A DNA stretch of 64,000 nt from Candidatus Goldiibacteriota bacterium HGW-Goldbacteria-1 (GCA_002839855.1 PGYV01000002.1:62786-126785), one strand, 5' to 3'; shown: positions 26,465-35,329, numbered from the stretch's first letter. Numbers and translations: made by a program. The notes: generated by a model from the sequence alone, not told the origin.

Positions 26465-26545
26465 GGTAGGCGCACCTTTTAAGGTGCGGCAGTTGAATTA
26501 ATATAAATCTAAAAGATCCGCGGGCTAAAGACCCGCGTCTACCAA
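26465..26545. repeat. REP-like pair: family C (forward) and family B (reverse)
   Basis: CGCACCTTTTAAGGTGCG (26471-26488) has foot GGTAGG at 26465-26470. The inverted family-B copy CGCGGGCTAAAGACCCGCG starts at 26519 and ends in TCTACC. The outer edges are GGTAG and CTACC, so the pair has the same inverted-foot layout as the family-A pairs. Confidence 0.75.
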
Positions 26546-26585
26546 AACGAAAAACTAATACAAAACAAACAAATCCAAAACAGAA

Positions 26586-26664
26586 CACGCGCCTTAAAAG
26601 GCGCGGTTACCAGGGATAAAGACAGGGCTAAAAGATCCGCGGGCTAAAGACCCGCGTCTACCAA
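26586..26664. repeat. REP-like hairpins, families C-variant and B
   Basis: CGCGCCTTAAAAGGCGCG (26588-26605), followed by GTTACC, is a longer-stemmed relative of family C in reverse. A second inverted family-B copy (26637-26662) with CTACC edge is almost identical to the one at 26518-26543, including the preceding AAAAGAT. Confidence 0.75.
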
Positions 26665-26686
26665 GACTGGAAAAAAGACTAAGACT

Positions 26687-27787
26687 TTATCTCTTCACCC
26701 TTAACAGCGCCATTACTCCCAGCCCGGCGAAGACAATATTGGATATCCATGCGGACAGTATAGGGGACAGCATGGATGCTTTTCCCATTGACAGCCCTAT
26801 TGTGACAAAACCCATGTAGAAAAATGATACTATAATAGTGACAACAAACCCGATAGCCGCGTTAACGAAAGAACGCTGGGTGGAAAACATAAAGGGGATT
26901 GATATGCCTAAAAGCGATAATATAAAAGTGGCGAAAGGGTAGGCGATTTTAAGGTGAAAGTTAACCTCTTCTTCATTATATTTAAAGCCGCTTGATTTTA
27001 GGGTGTTGATGATTTTTCTTAACCTGAATATGTTAATGGCAAGCGTGTCGTCAAAGGACTGTTTTTTTACTATGAAATCTTCCGGCGCGTCGGATACGTG
27101 AAGTTCTTTGCTTTTAAAGATATTTGTATCTGTCTCCGCGCCGTCTTTAAAACGCCTTTCCACGCCGTTTTTAAGCGTCCAGGTGCCGCCCTGCCAGACG
27201 CCCTCTTTGGCGTCAAGGCGGTAAGTAATGTTAAATTCTTTGTCTATTTCAAGGATGCAGATACCTTTCATCTGGCCCACAAGGCCGTCAAAATACTTTA
27301 TATAAAAGACCTTTCCGTCAGACGCCAGCTTTGCAAGGTCGTGTGACACCTGCATTGAAGATATGTTCTTTTTTTCTATTTTGACGTCCTTAATATAAGC
27401 GGCGTTTTCATAGCTCTTTGAAACAAGGGTCTCGTTTGTCACCATCGCGGCGGCGCTTACCAGAAATGCCAGCACAAGCACGGGCATGGCAATGTTCCTG
27501 AAATCTATGCCGGCTGATTTCATGGCTGTAAGTTCGTTATTGCGGCTAAGCTGGCTGAACACAAACAGTATTGACAGAAGCATGGCAAAAGGGATTGCCT
27601 GCGAAGCCAGAAAGGGGACGCGAAGTACATAATAATATAAAAGCAGAAATAAAGAAGGTTTATGCGCAAGCAGAATAGGAAGCTCGTCTATCAGGTTGGA
27701 CACCATTATAAAGACCACAATGCCGGAAAGAATTACAGCGAAAGCTTTTATTATCTCTGTCAGGATATATTTATGAAGTATTTTCAT
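26687..27787 (-). CDS. LptF/LptG family permease (YjgP/YjgQ), LptG-like position
   Basis: A 366-residue inner membrane protein. Three N-terminal helices lie at about 12-35, 50-75 and 95-120, with the family phrase LSRNNELTAMKSAGI between them. A periplasmic jellyroll-like region (about 130-265) precedes three C-terminal helices (about 275-360; YPFATFILSLLGISIPF). LptF and LptG form the channel of the LPS-export ABC transporter that extracts lipid A-core from the inner membrane. It overlaps the upstream LptF-like gene by four bases, so translation is coupled. The ATPase LptB is not in this window. Confidence 0.9.
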   Translation of the reverse strand: MKILHKYILTEIIKAFAVILSGIVVFIMVSNLIDELPILLAHKPSLFLLLYYYVLRVPFLASQAIPFAMLLSILFVFSQLSRNNELTAMKSAGIDFRNIAMPVLVLAFLVSAAAMVTNETLVSKSYENAAYIKDVKIEKKNISSMQVSHDLAKLASDGKVFYIKYFDGLVGQMKGICILEIDKEFNITYRLDAKEGVWQGGTWTLKNGVERRFKDGAETDTNIFKSKELHVSDAPEDFIVKKQSFDDTLAINIFRLRKIINTLKSSGFKYNEEEVNFHLKIAYPFATFILSLLGISIPFMFSTQRSFVNAAIGFVVTIIVSFFYMGFVTIGLSMGKASMLSPILSAWISNIVFAGLGVMALLRVKR

Positions 27788-28941
27788 TTTTGCACCCGCT
27801 TGCTTTGTATTTTTACCGCAATATAAGGCATAAATATGGCGATAAAAAGCACAAGGCTTATTGCAATCATGGCAAGGTTAGGCAGCCATGCCGCGGTAAA
27901 GTGGTTCCATTTTCCCGAATAACCGTAAGACTGTCCCACTGAAAGCAGTATGTAATATAAAAATATTAAAACCAGCGAGAAACTTATGGCGGTTATCTTG
28001 CCGCCTTTCTTTGTAAGCAGCCCAAGTGGTATGCCTATTATGGCAAACGCTATTACAGCGAAGGGAAGCGAGAATTTCTTGTGCAGCTCCAGAATAACCC
28101 AGTTTTTGTCGTGCCTGCTCTGCGGCCCCTTCTTCATTTCTGTATAAAGTTCCTGTGCTGTCATTTCGCGGGAACCTTTTAAATCATCAGCCACGTTCTT
28201 TTTTCGCATGGCGCCCTGTATGTCAAGGTCCACGTAATTGACGGCGAAAAAGATTGAATTTAACCGTTCCGGTTCCGTGAAAGAACCTGTCTGAAGCACG
28301 CCGTTTTTTAACTTAAGCGCTATTCTGAAACTTTTTTCATCGGATATAAATTCGCCTTCTTTGGAAGTTATCACTTTTACCGGTTCGTCAGAGTTTTCCT
28401 TGTCCTTGATGAAAATAAGGATATTTTTTAAAAGCTCGTTCTTATTGTCCTTTTCGCCTATGTAAAAGACGTAATCGTCAAACTGTTTTATAAAAGTGTG
28501 TTCCTGTATAAGGATTCCGGAGCGTTTTTTAACTATTTCGTAATAGACTTTTTTGTATTCCAGATTCGCGGCAGGAAGCACATAGTTGTTAAAAAGCACA
28601 AGCCCTGCCGTGACGATAAGGGCAAGCAGTATTGAAGGGATGGTTACCTTTGCAATGCTTATTCCGCACGCCTGCATACCGTGGTATTCATTGTCCTGCA
28701 CAAGGCGGCTGTAAGTTAAAAGTATGCCCACAAGAAAAGCCATGGGCAGGGTAACCGCAACCGTTGAGGGTAATAATAAAACAAGCAGTTTGGCGACGGT
28801 CAGGATATCCACGCCGTATTTAACCACAAGGTCGCTCATGACAAACAGGGAATTCATGATAAGAAAAAAAGTGAATATAAAAAATCCCATAAGGGTTACG
28901 TATGACACCTCTTTAATTATGTATCTGGAAATTATTTTCAT
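27784..28941 (-). CDS. LptF/LptG family permease (YjgP/YjgQ), LptF-like position
   Basis: A 385-residue paralogue of the next gene with the same 3+3 helix plan. The N-terminus MKIISRYIIKEVSYVTLMGF and LLPSTVAVTLPMAFLVGILL followed by YSRLVQDNEYHGMQACG are typical. A beta-rich periplasmic domain lies at about 135-285, and C-terminal helices include LPFAVIAFAIIGIPLGLLTKKGG. It is the second half of the heteromeric LPS export permease. It overlaps the upstream glycosyltransferase gene and the downstream permease gene by four bases each, making a three-gene minus-strand operon. Confidence 0.9.
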   Translation of the reverse strand: MKIISRYIIKEVSYVTLMGFFIFTFFLIMNSLFVMSDLVVKYGVDILTVAKLLVLLLPSTVAVTLPMAFLVGILLTYSRLVQDNEYHGMQACGISIAKVTIPSILLALIVTAGLVLFNNYVLPAANLEYKKVYYEIVKKRSGILIQEHTFIKQFDDYVFYIGEKDNKNELLKNILIFIKDKENSDEPVKVITSKEGEFISDEKSFRIALKLKNGVLQTGSFTEPERLNSIFFAVNYVDLDIQGAMRKKNVADDLKGSREMTAQELYTEMKKGPQSRHDKNWVILELHKKFSLPFAVIAFAIIGIPLGLLTKKGGKITAISFSLVLIFLYYILLSVGQSYGYSGKWNHFTAAWLPNLAMIAISLVLFIAIFMPYIAVKIQSKRVQK

Positions 28942-30401
28942 TGAATGCCTTTAAACCCCGTATTGTAATCAAAAAAGAACCTTAATTCGGCGGCGCCTTT
29001 TTTGTAGAAAAATTCATCTGTTGTTTTTGTACCCGTAAAATATACGGCCATTTCCGCGTGCTCCCAGGGGGCGCCATAAATAAACATGCAGCTGCCGCCC
29101 TTAAAATTCTTATATCCGTCCCAGAACCTGTAATGCTTGCGCGATTCGTGGGGTATTAAACAGTAAATTTCCGGATTATCTTTCATATAAAAAGCAAGCA
29201 GGCTGGCTGTCTGGTAATGCCTTGAAGCAATAAACAACGGGCCTGTTTGGTTTAAAGTATTATAAACGCCGTCCGCTTTTTCGGCAAGTTCTTTGTAGCC
29301 ATACGCTTTTTTTAGCGGATTTGCTTTTTCAGGTATGGGAAGTATGGGGTAAACAAGGTGAACGTGTATTAGTATAACCGCTATAAGGCCAAGCGTGTAA
29401 GGGCCGTGTACTGCAAGTTTTTTTAAAATTGGATTAAGGTTAAGGCTGAAAATATACCTTGTGGTGATAAAGAAAAGAGGTAAGAAGCAGTATGCCGGCC
29501 AGTTTGCCTCTACCCTGCTTTTAAGCGATAGAAGCAGGTAGGGTATTATGGATACAAAAAACAGGACAGCCATAAGGTATTCGTTTTTATTATCACGTTT
29601 TTTAAGCGCTGTAAATGCCGCGGCTAACATAAACGGGAACAGAAAAGGGGATATTAAACCAAACTGCGCGCCTATAAGTTCTCCCAAATATTTCAGAGTG
29701 AACCCGCCGTCTGCGCCTCCGCGGATAAACAGGTATTTAACAGTGGCAAAGTCGTGGGTTATGTTCCAGTAAATATACGGCGAAGCCGCAATTGCGGCGA
29801 ACAGGGTGAAAATAAAAAGGTTTTTAAAAAGCTGTTTATTTATGGCAAGGGCAGTCAGCGCGAAGATAATAACCGCGGGATAAAACGTGGCAAGCGTCAG
29901 TTTGCTTATTACGCCAAAACCAAGTAAAAGCCCCGCCTGCATCCAGTATTTTTGTTTGTCCGGTTTCTCACATATATAAATCATCTGCAGTATAAACAGC
30001 GCGGCAAAGAACCCCATTACTGTGTCGTGCATCATAAGTATGCTTCCCGCCGCAAATATGACGGAAGACGCCATGTTAAGGATGTTTATGAAATTTTCTT
30101 TTCTGTTTGTGTTGTGGGAATACAATTTATTATATATAAGGAAAGAAATTATCATAGTGGCGGCAGAGAGAATAACCGCGCCTAATCTTACCGTAAAAAC
30201 GGTGTTAATATTTGTAAACAGGGTAAACAGCCAGATGACAACAGCTACGCCGGGGCCCTGTTCGTAGAATCCAAAATCCAGATGCCGCGCCCACTGCCAG
30301 TAATAAGCCTCGTCCCCCAGAAGGGGAAAAAGGGTAATAAACCAAAGTCGTACGGCGGTAACCGCCGCTATAAAAATAAAAATTGCTTTTGTGTGCTGCA
30401 T
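28938..30401 (-). CDS. Family 39 (ArnT/PMT-like) membrane glycosyltransferase
   Basis: A 487-residue polytopic membrane protein with about 11-12 hydrophobic segments. The first periplasmic loop carries LLGDEAYYWQWARHLDFGFY (28-47) with the catalytic-type Asp30-Glu31 pair of GT39/GT83 enzymes, which use polyprenyl-phosphate sugars. A soluble C-terminal portion (about 370-487) follows. Such enzymes add sugars to lipid A, lipids or proteins outside the inner membrane; acceptor unknown. Its operon with two LPS-export permeases makes LPS modification the favoured guess. AGGAGAT precedes the ATG. Confidence 0.88.
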   Translation of the reverse strand: MQHTKAIFIFIAAVTAVRLWFITLFPLLGDEAYYWQWARHLDFGFYEQGPGVAVVIWLFTLFTNINTVFTVRLGAVILSAATMIISFLIYNKLYSHNTNRKENFINILNMASSVIFAAGSILMMHDTVMGFFAALFILQMIYICEKPDKQKYWMQAGLLLGFGVISKLTLATFYPAVIIFALTALAINKQLFKNLFIFTLFAAIAASPYIYWNITHDFATVKYLFIRGGADGGFTLKYLGELIGAQFGLISPFLFPFMLAAAFTALKKRDNKNEYLMAVLFFVSIIPYLLLSLKSRVEANWPAYCFLPLFFITTRYIFSLNLNPILKKLAVHGPYTLGLIAVILIHVHLVYPILPIPEKANPLKKAYGYKELAEKADGVYNTLNQTGPLFIASRHYQTASLLAFYMKDNPEIYCLIPHESRKHYRFWDGYKNFKGGSCMFIYGAPWEHAEMAVYFTGTKTTDEFFYKKGAAELRFFFDYNTGFKGIQ

Positions 30402-30426
30402 TATATCTCCTGATGGTGTTTCCTTA

Positions 30427-30455
30427 ATAATATCACATAAGGGGGGAATATTGAA
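30427..30455 (-). promoter_or_regulatory. Possible promoter of the GT39-lptFG operon
   Basis: On the minus strand TTCAAT (30455-30450) and TATTAT (30432-30427) have 17-base spacing, about 26 bases before the ATG. The -35 box is weak, so this is tentative. Confidence 0.3.
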
Positions 30456-30470
30456 ATGGTTTTAAGGCGC

Positions 30471-30500
30471 AGCTAGGCAGCTAGGCAGCTAGGCAGCTGA
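30471..30500. repeat. Octamer tandem repeat (AGCTAGGC)
   Basis: The unit AGCTAGGC is repeated about 3.5 times in perfect tandem between the GT39 operon and REP copies. It shows no coding signal. A different tandem unit from the heptamer arrays. Confidence 0.7.
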
Positions 30501-30510
30501 GTTTAGATCT

Positions 30511-30540
30511 GGTAGGCGCACCTTTTAAGGTGCGGCAGTT
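30511..30540. repeat. REP-like hairpin, family C
   Basis: CGCACCTTTTAAGGTGCG at 30517-30534 has foot GGTAGG and right flank GCAGTTGAAT, the same as the copy at 26465. The two copies match over more than 30 bases, far beyond the stem. Confidence 0.8.
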
Positions 30541-30605
30541 GAATGAATATAAAATAAAAATACCCGAGTCTACCAATAAAAACAATTCAAAACAAAAATA
30601 AACTG

Positions 30606-30631
30606 CCGCGGGCTAAAGACCCGCGTCTACC
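30606..30631. repeat. REP-like hairpin, family B (reverse)
   Basis: CGCGGGCTAAAGACCCGCG with following TCTACC is identical over 26 bases to the copies at 26518 and 26637. With the family-C copy at 30511 it again makes a GGTAG...CTACC pair. The rest of 30632-30740 is degenerate phrase repeats such as TGCTTAATTGCTTA. Confidence 0.8.
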
Positions 30632-30743
30632 AAATCCACAACCAAACCGAGCTTCTGAGCCGCCGAGCTGCCTTTTTCAATCGCTTCTGCTTATCTGCCT
30701 AATGCTTAATTGCTTATTATCTTTATTATTACCTATGCTTATA

Positions 30744-30771
30744 TTGAAAAAATATGTAATTACTGTATAAT
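30744..30771 (+). promoter_or_regulatory. Probable promoter of the HicB-like gene
   Basis: TTGAAA (30744-30749) and a perfect TATAAT (30766-30771) with 16-base spacing, 32 bases before the ATG at 30804. Confidence 0.5.
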
Positions 30772-30803
30772 TATTATACGAATCACTTAAACAGGAGAAA
30801 ATT

Positions 30804-30962
30804 ATGAAAAAAAGTCTGGTTGCTTATATAGAAAAAGATACTGAAACAAATTTGTTCGTCGCGGAAGTTCCGGGGATACCTGGCGCGCACACACAGGCAA
30901 AAACAATGGATGAATTGCTTATAAATTTAAAAGAAGTAACGGAACTTTGCCTTGAAGAGTAG
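30804..30962 (+). CDS. Small HicB-like (UPF0150) protein, apparently without HicA partner
   Basis: A 52-residue protein preceded by CAGGAGAAA and a good promoter. The sequence follows the HicB N-terminal pattern: VAYIEKDTETNLFVAEVPGI, PGAHTQAKTMDELLINLKE, VTELCLEE. HicB proteins are antitoxins that bind and neutralise the mRNA-targeting HicA toxin. This form is only the partially degraded RNase-H-like domain, with no DNA-binding extension, as in many short HicB family members. No intact hicA flanks it. A fragment with the residues KFQKAGFVTIF, resembling the 'KkaGF' start of HicA, can be read at about 30999-31031, but it is too short to be counted as a gene. Confidence 0.7.
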   Translation: MKKSLVAYIEKDTETNLFVAEVPGIPGAHTQAKTMDELLINLKEVTELCLEE

Positions 30963-31049
30963 ATGACTTCATAGATTTATTCAATAAATAACAGTTAACC
31001 GCATTAAATTCCAAAAAGCCGGATTTGTCACCATATTTTCATCTGTCCC

Positions 31050-31165
31050 TCATTTCTTATCTATGGGATATGGGATAACAGTTTATGGGTTAGGCTCTTG
31101 CATCCGTCCCTCCGTTTCCGCTTATGCTTAAATGCCTAATGCTTAATTGCTTATGTCTTAAAATT
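31050..31165. repeat. Degenerate phrase repeats in gene-free DNA
   Basis: The 445 bases between the HicB-like gene and the next CDS hold degenerate phrases: GGGATATGGGATAACAGT, CCGTCCCTCCGTTTCC and TGCCTAATGCTTAATTGCTT. The last is shared with about 30699 and, with changes, with 34391. The remainder is AT-rich leader DNA with the promoter below; I see no gene or RNA motif. Confidence 0.5.
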
Positions 31166-31270
31166 CCTGAAACTGCTTACCGCATGCCAAAATAGGCAAT
31201 AATGATGTATAGATGCACGTTATAAAACCCTTTATTTACAGGTAAATATGATAAATACGATTTTATTTTC

Positions 31271-31298
31271 TTGCAAAAATTCACAAAAAAAGTATAAT
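31271..31298 (+). promoter_or_regulatory. Strong-looking promoter of the Thr-linker secreted protein
   Basis: TTGCAA (31271-31276) and a perfect TATAAT (31293-31298) with 16-base spacing. The leader of about 100 bases before the GTG at 31408 is long for this window and could hold a regulatory structure, but I recognise none. Confidence 0.5.
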
Positions 31299-31407
31299 TT
31301 TGACCGAAACTTAAACGGTTAAATGATGTCTAATTTTTGAACATAAATAAAGGCATGTTCTGAAACGCTAAAAAGATGATGCTAAACACATTTCAGGAGG
31401 CTTTACC

Positions 31408-34170
31408 GTGAAAAGGCTTACATTCATTTTATTATCTTTGATAAGTTTTAATTTCATATTTGCCGCAGGCGGCACAATTCCTGCCGGCTTGCCCACAGTT
31501 TTTGGTTTTGGCACGATTGATAAGTCTGATACATATGCTGCAAGTTCACCTCATTTCTTTAAAGGGACAACAGCAGGAACCTGCTGGGATTACAGTTACG
31601 CATATTTAACATCTGATTTCAGCGCTTCGGGATATAATACATGGACAGGCTGGGTGGCAGGCGGCCAGTGGGCTGCAAATGAACTTAAGTACTGGGAAGC
31701 AAGGGGGCAGATACAGGTTTTTTCTTTTTATTACACACCTTACGCTCTTGCCAACTATAATGACGGCGGAAAAATGAATCAGTATTATAAGGACTTCAAA
31801 TTGCTTTGTCAGGTTATAGCCGCGAATTCCACAAAAAAAGTTATCATTCACCTTGAACCTGACCTTCTTGGATTCTGGAGAAAAGCAGGCAGGTCAGCCA
31901 CATCAACCGGCGCGGTTAAGGTGGGCGGGGCTAATTTTGGAGAGACGTGCGACGGCGTTGCAATTAACAGCCTGCCTGATACAATTCAGGGGTGGAGCGA
32001 AGCGTTATACAGGATAAGAAACCAGTACGGTGCCGGCAAGGTTTTGCTTGCTCACCACTACACTCACTGGGGCAATGCATCTTCCAAAGACGTGCTTGTT
32101 GACACATCGTTAAGCCAGAATGACGTTAACACACACGTTGATGACACAACTACATTTATGAATCAGGTTGAAAACGGAAAAAAGTATGACCTTATATTTG
32201 TTGACCCGTCTGACCGCGACGCGGACTGGTTCAGAATAAAAGGCGGTGAAGGCAATACCCGCTGGACAGGGCCGGACCATTCCGGTTTTACAAACGCAAG
32301 GACATGGGGCAAGCTGGGTTATGTGTTTGACAGGGTATCCACAAATATGGCAAGAAAGATGATGTTCTGGCAGATACCGGTGGGCAACACGTATTATAAA
32401 ACCTGCAATAACACCGACTACCATTACAGGGACAACAGCGCGCAGGAATTCATACCTTCAACCTCTATGGACGGTTCAAGCGGCACGCCGGGTGACGCGT
32501 ATTCGCCCACAAGCACAACGACAGGGCCCGGTTACTGGGCGTCCAAAGGTTTCATTGGCGTGCTTTTTGGCGAAGGCGGTTATGACCAGTACCAGACTGC
32601 TTTTAATACTGTCACGCATTTAAGAGACTGGCCCAATGACGGAATTACAAATCCGGGAAGCGACGCCAGCCCGAATGGGGCGGTTTCATTTGATGTATGG
32701 GGAAAGGCAACATCCACGGATGCCGATAACGAAGGCGGATATGTAAGAAAAGCGGTTGCCGCGTATTGCAGCAAAGGCAAGTATTCGCTTACAGGGGCGG
32801 TTAATACTCCCACATACACAAACACATCAACAAATACAGCCACATACACAGCGACAAGGACAAATACGGCAACAAGGACAAACACTCCGATACCGCCCAC
32901 GTCAACCTATACTTTTACAAACACATCCACCAACACCGCGACACGGACATTTACAGCGGTTCCGCCTACGTCAACTTTTACCAACACGGCAACAAATACA
33001 GCCACAAGGACATTTACGGCAATACCGCCTACAGCAACGCACACGTTTACGCGCACCGCGACAAACACGCATACAAGCACAAACACCGCGGTTTTGCCCA
33101 CGTTTACGCATACGCATACAAACACGTTTACAAGTACAAACACGCATACAGCCACTTTAATACCAACTTCAACAAACACGGTGCCTGTGGGTTCCACAAA
33201 TACAAATACTTATACTGTAACAAACACGTTTACAAATACAAACACGCACACCGCCACAAGCACAAATACGCCGGTGCCGCCGACAAGCACAAATACCACA
33301 ATACCGTCATCAACCAACACAACAATACCGGGTTCCACAAACACATATACATTTACAATAACAAACACGCACACCGCAACGCATACACCCACAAACACGG
33401 CAATAGCAGCGCTTGATGTAAACATAAACTATATGATACCTTCGGGAACCGTTACTCTTGGTTCCACAAGCGTAATACAGTTTAATTACGCCATTGCGAA
33501 CCAGCAGGCAAATACTGTGGTGATAATGCTTATGCAGGGCGGGCTTCCTGTTAAAACACTTGTGTATGACACAACTGCCAAAGCCCCGGGTAATTATAAC
33601 GATGAACTTAATGTTACAAACCTTTTCAGCACAGTATCTTCCGGCAGTTATACAATAAGGGTAAGTGTTAACAATGCTGCTCTGGCTCAGTCTGATTTAG
33701 CGGAAACCGCCGCGTTTAATTTTGTGAATAGCCCTACATCAACTGCGACAGTACCGCCTGCATCAACCGCGACAAACACAAATACATTTACACACACGCC
33801 GACACCAACCTTTACGCACACATACACGCCTACGGAAATTGTAACTCCCGCGCCTACAGAGTCAATGGATCCAAAAATAGAAGACCTGCTGGTATACCCA
33901 AACCCGTATACCGGCGGCAAACTGAAAATACGCTGCACCTTAACAAAGAAGACGCAGGGTATTTCGTTCAGGTTATATTCCGCTTCTTTCAGGTTATTAA
34001 AAGAACATAAAAATACCGGCGCCCAGATGAACGGGGAAGTGATAGTGGAAGTACCGGAGAAAGACTTAAAACCGCTGTCAAACGGGACATATTATTATGT
34101 GTTAACCGCTGAAACAGAAGCCGGCTCCAAAATAAAATCCAAAGCAGATAAGTTTATAATAATGAAGTAG
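31408..34170 (+). CDS. Large secreted protein: putative glycosidase-like domain, Thr-rich linkers, FlgD-like end
   Basis: A 920-residue protein with GTG start and AGGAGG eight bases upstream. The signal peptide is about 1-19. Residues about 25-465 form a globular domain rich in Trp/Tyr/His, with [21 protein letters not shown] and [12 protein letters not shown]. Strand-end acidic residues of this kind recall TIM-barrel glycoside hydrolases, but I cannot assign a family. Residues about 467-665 are a repetitive linker of TNT/TAT/TFT and PPTST phrases. A beta domain (about 670-775) precedes a second short Thr/Pro linker. The last 95 residues carry [17 protein letters not shown] and [15 protein letters not shown], the FlgD/CTD-like sorting-type module. 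Architecture suggests a cell-surface or secreted polysaccharide-active enzyme. Confidence 0.75.
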   Translation: MKRLTFILLSLISFNFIFAAGGTIPAGLPTVFGFGTIDKSDTYAASSPHFFKGTTAGTCWDYSYAYLTSDFSASGYNTWTGWVAGGQWAANELKYWEARGQIQVFSFYYTPYALANYNDGGKMNQYYKDFKLLCQVIAANSTKKVIIHLEPDLLGFWRKAGRSATSTGAVKVGGANFGETCDGVAINSLPDTIQGWSEALYRIRNQYGAGKVLLAHHYTHWGNASSKDVLVDTSLSQNDVNTHVDDTTTFMNQVENGKKYDLIFVDPSDRDADWFRIKGGEGNTRWTGPDHSGFTNARTWGKLGYVFDRVSTNMARKMMFWQIPVGNTYYKTCNNTDYHYRDNSAQEFIPSTSMDGSSGTPGDAYSPTSTTTGPGYWASKGFIGVLFGEGGYDQYQTAFNTVTHLRDWPNDGITNPGSDASPNGAVSFDVWGKATSTDADNEGGYVRKAVAAYCSKGKYSLTGAVNTPTYTNTSTNTATYTATRTNTATRTNTPIPPTSTYTFTNTSTNTATRTFTAVPPTSTFTNTATNTATRTFTAIPPTATHTFTRTATNTHTSTNTAVLPTFTHTHTNTFTSTNTHTATLIPTSTNTVPVGSTNTNTYTVTNTFTNTNTHTATSTNTPVPPTSTNTTIPSSTNTTIPGSTNTYTFTITNTHTATHTPTNTAIAALDVNINYMIPSGTVTLGSTSVIQFNYAIANQQANTVVIMLMQGGLPVKTLVYDTTAKAPGNYNDELNVTNLFSTVSSGSYTIRVSVNNAALAQSDLAETAAFNFVNSPTSTATVPPASTATNTNTFTHTPTPTFTHTYTPTEIVTPAPTESMDPKIEDLLVYPNPYTGGKLKIRCTLTKKTQGISFRLYSASFRLLKEHKNTGAQMNGEVIVEVPEKDLKPLSNGTYYYVLTAETEAGSKIKSKADKFIIMK

Positions 34171-34288
34171 TAAAAATAGCGGATTAAGCTATAGGCAGAT
34201 AAGCATAAGCGGAATATAAAAAATGTTTTGGCAGCAGATATATTTGCTTGTTTTTGTTTTTTGTTTTGTTTTGTATTTGAACTCGTAG

Positions 34289-34310
34289 GGACAGCGCTCC
34301 CGCGCTGTCC
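34289..34310. repeat. REP-like hairpin, family D
   Basis: Stem GGACAGCG (34289-34296) and CGCTGTCC (34303-34310) with CGTAG foot at 34284-34288. Single copy here. The surrounding 453-base gap (34171-34623) otherwise holds degenerate phrases such as TGCCTAATGCTTATCTGC (about 34391) and the small ORF below. Confidence 0.6.
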
Positions 34311-34530
34311 GGCTCTTTTGTTTTTTGTATTTGAATACCTTCCTGCCTTCTGACCCTCGGCTTTATTTTTCCTACGCTTCTGCTTAACTGCCTAATGCTT
34401 ATCTGCTTGTTTTCTCCAAGCCGCCGAGTTGCTTTTCTTCCGTCCCTCGATTTCTTTCTTTCCAATCGTTTATATTTGATGTAATATAAATCATCTGGGG
34501 AATAAAAAGACAGTCTATACGGGAGAAATT

Positions 34531-34623
34531 TTGAATTTAAACCGGAAAATTAACAGGGGATATAACAGACAACGATATTTATCATTGGCAGATGATAACA
34601 CAAATGATGATTTGGAGAAGTAA
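34531..34623 (+). CDS. Possible 30-residue ORF abutting the small membrane protein gene
   Basis: TTG start with GGGAG (34521-34525) five bases upstream. It encodes MNLNRKINRGYNRQRYLSLA followed by an acidic end, DDNTNDDLEK. Its TAA directly touches the ATG of the next gene (TAAATG), which would allow translational coupling. It could be a leader peptide or chance. No family recognised. Confidence 0.3.
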   Translation: MNLNRKINRGYNRQRYLSLADDNTNDDLEK

Positions 34624-35010
34624 ATGCTTTCAAAAAAGTTTTTAAATAAGAGACAACTGACAGTTTTTTTTACTTTTGGTATATTATATATTATTATGAT
34701 GGCGGTAATTGATTATAATAAAATGACGCCGATAGAGAATAGCTTATATGTCAGCATAAGAACGGTATTGTCATTAGCGGTTGCTTTAAGCTACTGGATT
34801 GTTATTTACGATATTTATCTTAAAGTTTTCTATTTGAAAAATGAAAAATTTACTTTCGGATTTTATGCGGCTTTAATTATTTGCATTCTATTTGTAGTGA
34901 TATTTCGTGAAAGTATAAATAAGGCTATTTTCCTGACGTATTTTATTGCAACCCCGTTTATAATATTGCTTGTGTTTTTTATCAAATTTATGATTGTAAA
35001 GCGGATGTGA
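34624..35010 (+). CDS. Small polytopic membrane protein of unknown function
   Basis: A 128-residue protein with TTGGAG five to ten bases before the ATG. It has four hydrophobic segments (about 13-30, 43-62, 77-95 and 102-124) joined by short charged loops (YLKNEKFTFG, FRESINK). Composition is rich in Ile/Phe/Tyr and the DNA is distinctly AT-rich compared with the envelope genes around it. It resembles the two small membrane proteins at 41837-42683 in style, not obviously in sequence. I cannot assign a family. The AT content and repeat-rich setting suggest accessory DNA. Confidence 0.6.
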   Translation: MLSKKFLNKRQLTVFFTFGILYIIMMAVIDYNKMTPIENSLYVSIRTVLSLAVALSYWIVIYDIYLKVFYLKNEKFTFGFYAALIICILFVVIFRESINKAIFLTYFIATPFIILLVFFIKFMIVKRM

Positions 35011-35095
35011 AATAGTTTAGGTTGAATTGTTTTTTAAGGTGCGGCAGTTGATTTATTATCTACGATATAAAAACCCGCGGCTAATGGAGCAGGGT

Positions 35096-35329
35096 TTAAT
35101 AGTATACCTGTAACCTGTAACCTGTAACCTGTAACCTGTAACCTGTAACCTGTAACCTGTAACCTGTAACCTGTAACCTGTAACGGGCGCAGACAAATGA
35201 ATCTTTTCCCTCTACCTTAACTTCAATCTTTCCGCCGCAGTCGCAGGTAAGGCGGCGCGGGCCTTTGCGTTTATCTTTATTTATGGGAACATGGTTCTTT
35301 CTTCTGTCTTTGGCGCGGTTATCATCCAT
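35096..35329 (-). CDS. Zinc-ribbon-like small protein whose 3' end is a heptamer array
   Basis: A 77-residue frame with a well-placed GGGAGGT eight bases before the ATG. Residues 1-27 are very basic (DRRKNHVPINKDKRKGPRR). They lead into LTCDCGGKIEV and DSFVCAR, three cysteines of a zinc ribbon. Exactly where the fourth Cys (CxxC) is expected, the frame enters the heptamer array and continues as YRLQVTG repeats to a stop. The repeat therefore seems to have replaced the gene's natural end. The product may be unable to close its metal site, or the tail may be tolerated. Confidence 0.6.
   Translation of the reverse strand: MDDNRAKDRRKNHVPINKDKRKGPRRLTCDCGGKIEVKVEGKDSFVCARYRLQVTGYRLQVTGYRLQVTGYRLQVYY
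35105..35184. repeat. Perfect heptamer tandem array (ACCTGTA, about 11 copies)
   Basis: About 80 bases of unbroken 7-base units. The same unit is the core of the right block of the array at 2750-2848. Read on the minus strand it is in frame with the zinc-ribbon gene and encodes YRLQVTG repeats. Confidence 0.95.

Noticed and set aside
31299-31407. Riboswitch in the long leader before the secreted protein
   Set aside because: I compared it with cyclic-di-GMP, cobalamin and TPP core motifs from memory and saw no match.
32580-33425. Minus-strand Val-rich frames and a plus-strand Gln/Arg-rich frame
   Set aside because: They are shadows of the ACA/ACN-rich Thr linker in the 920-residue secreted protein.
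34184-34465. 93-residue minus-strand frame
   Set aside because: It lies over degenerate phrase repeats and a REP hairpin, is low complexity and lacks a convincing start.
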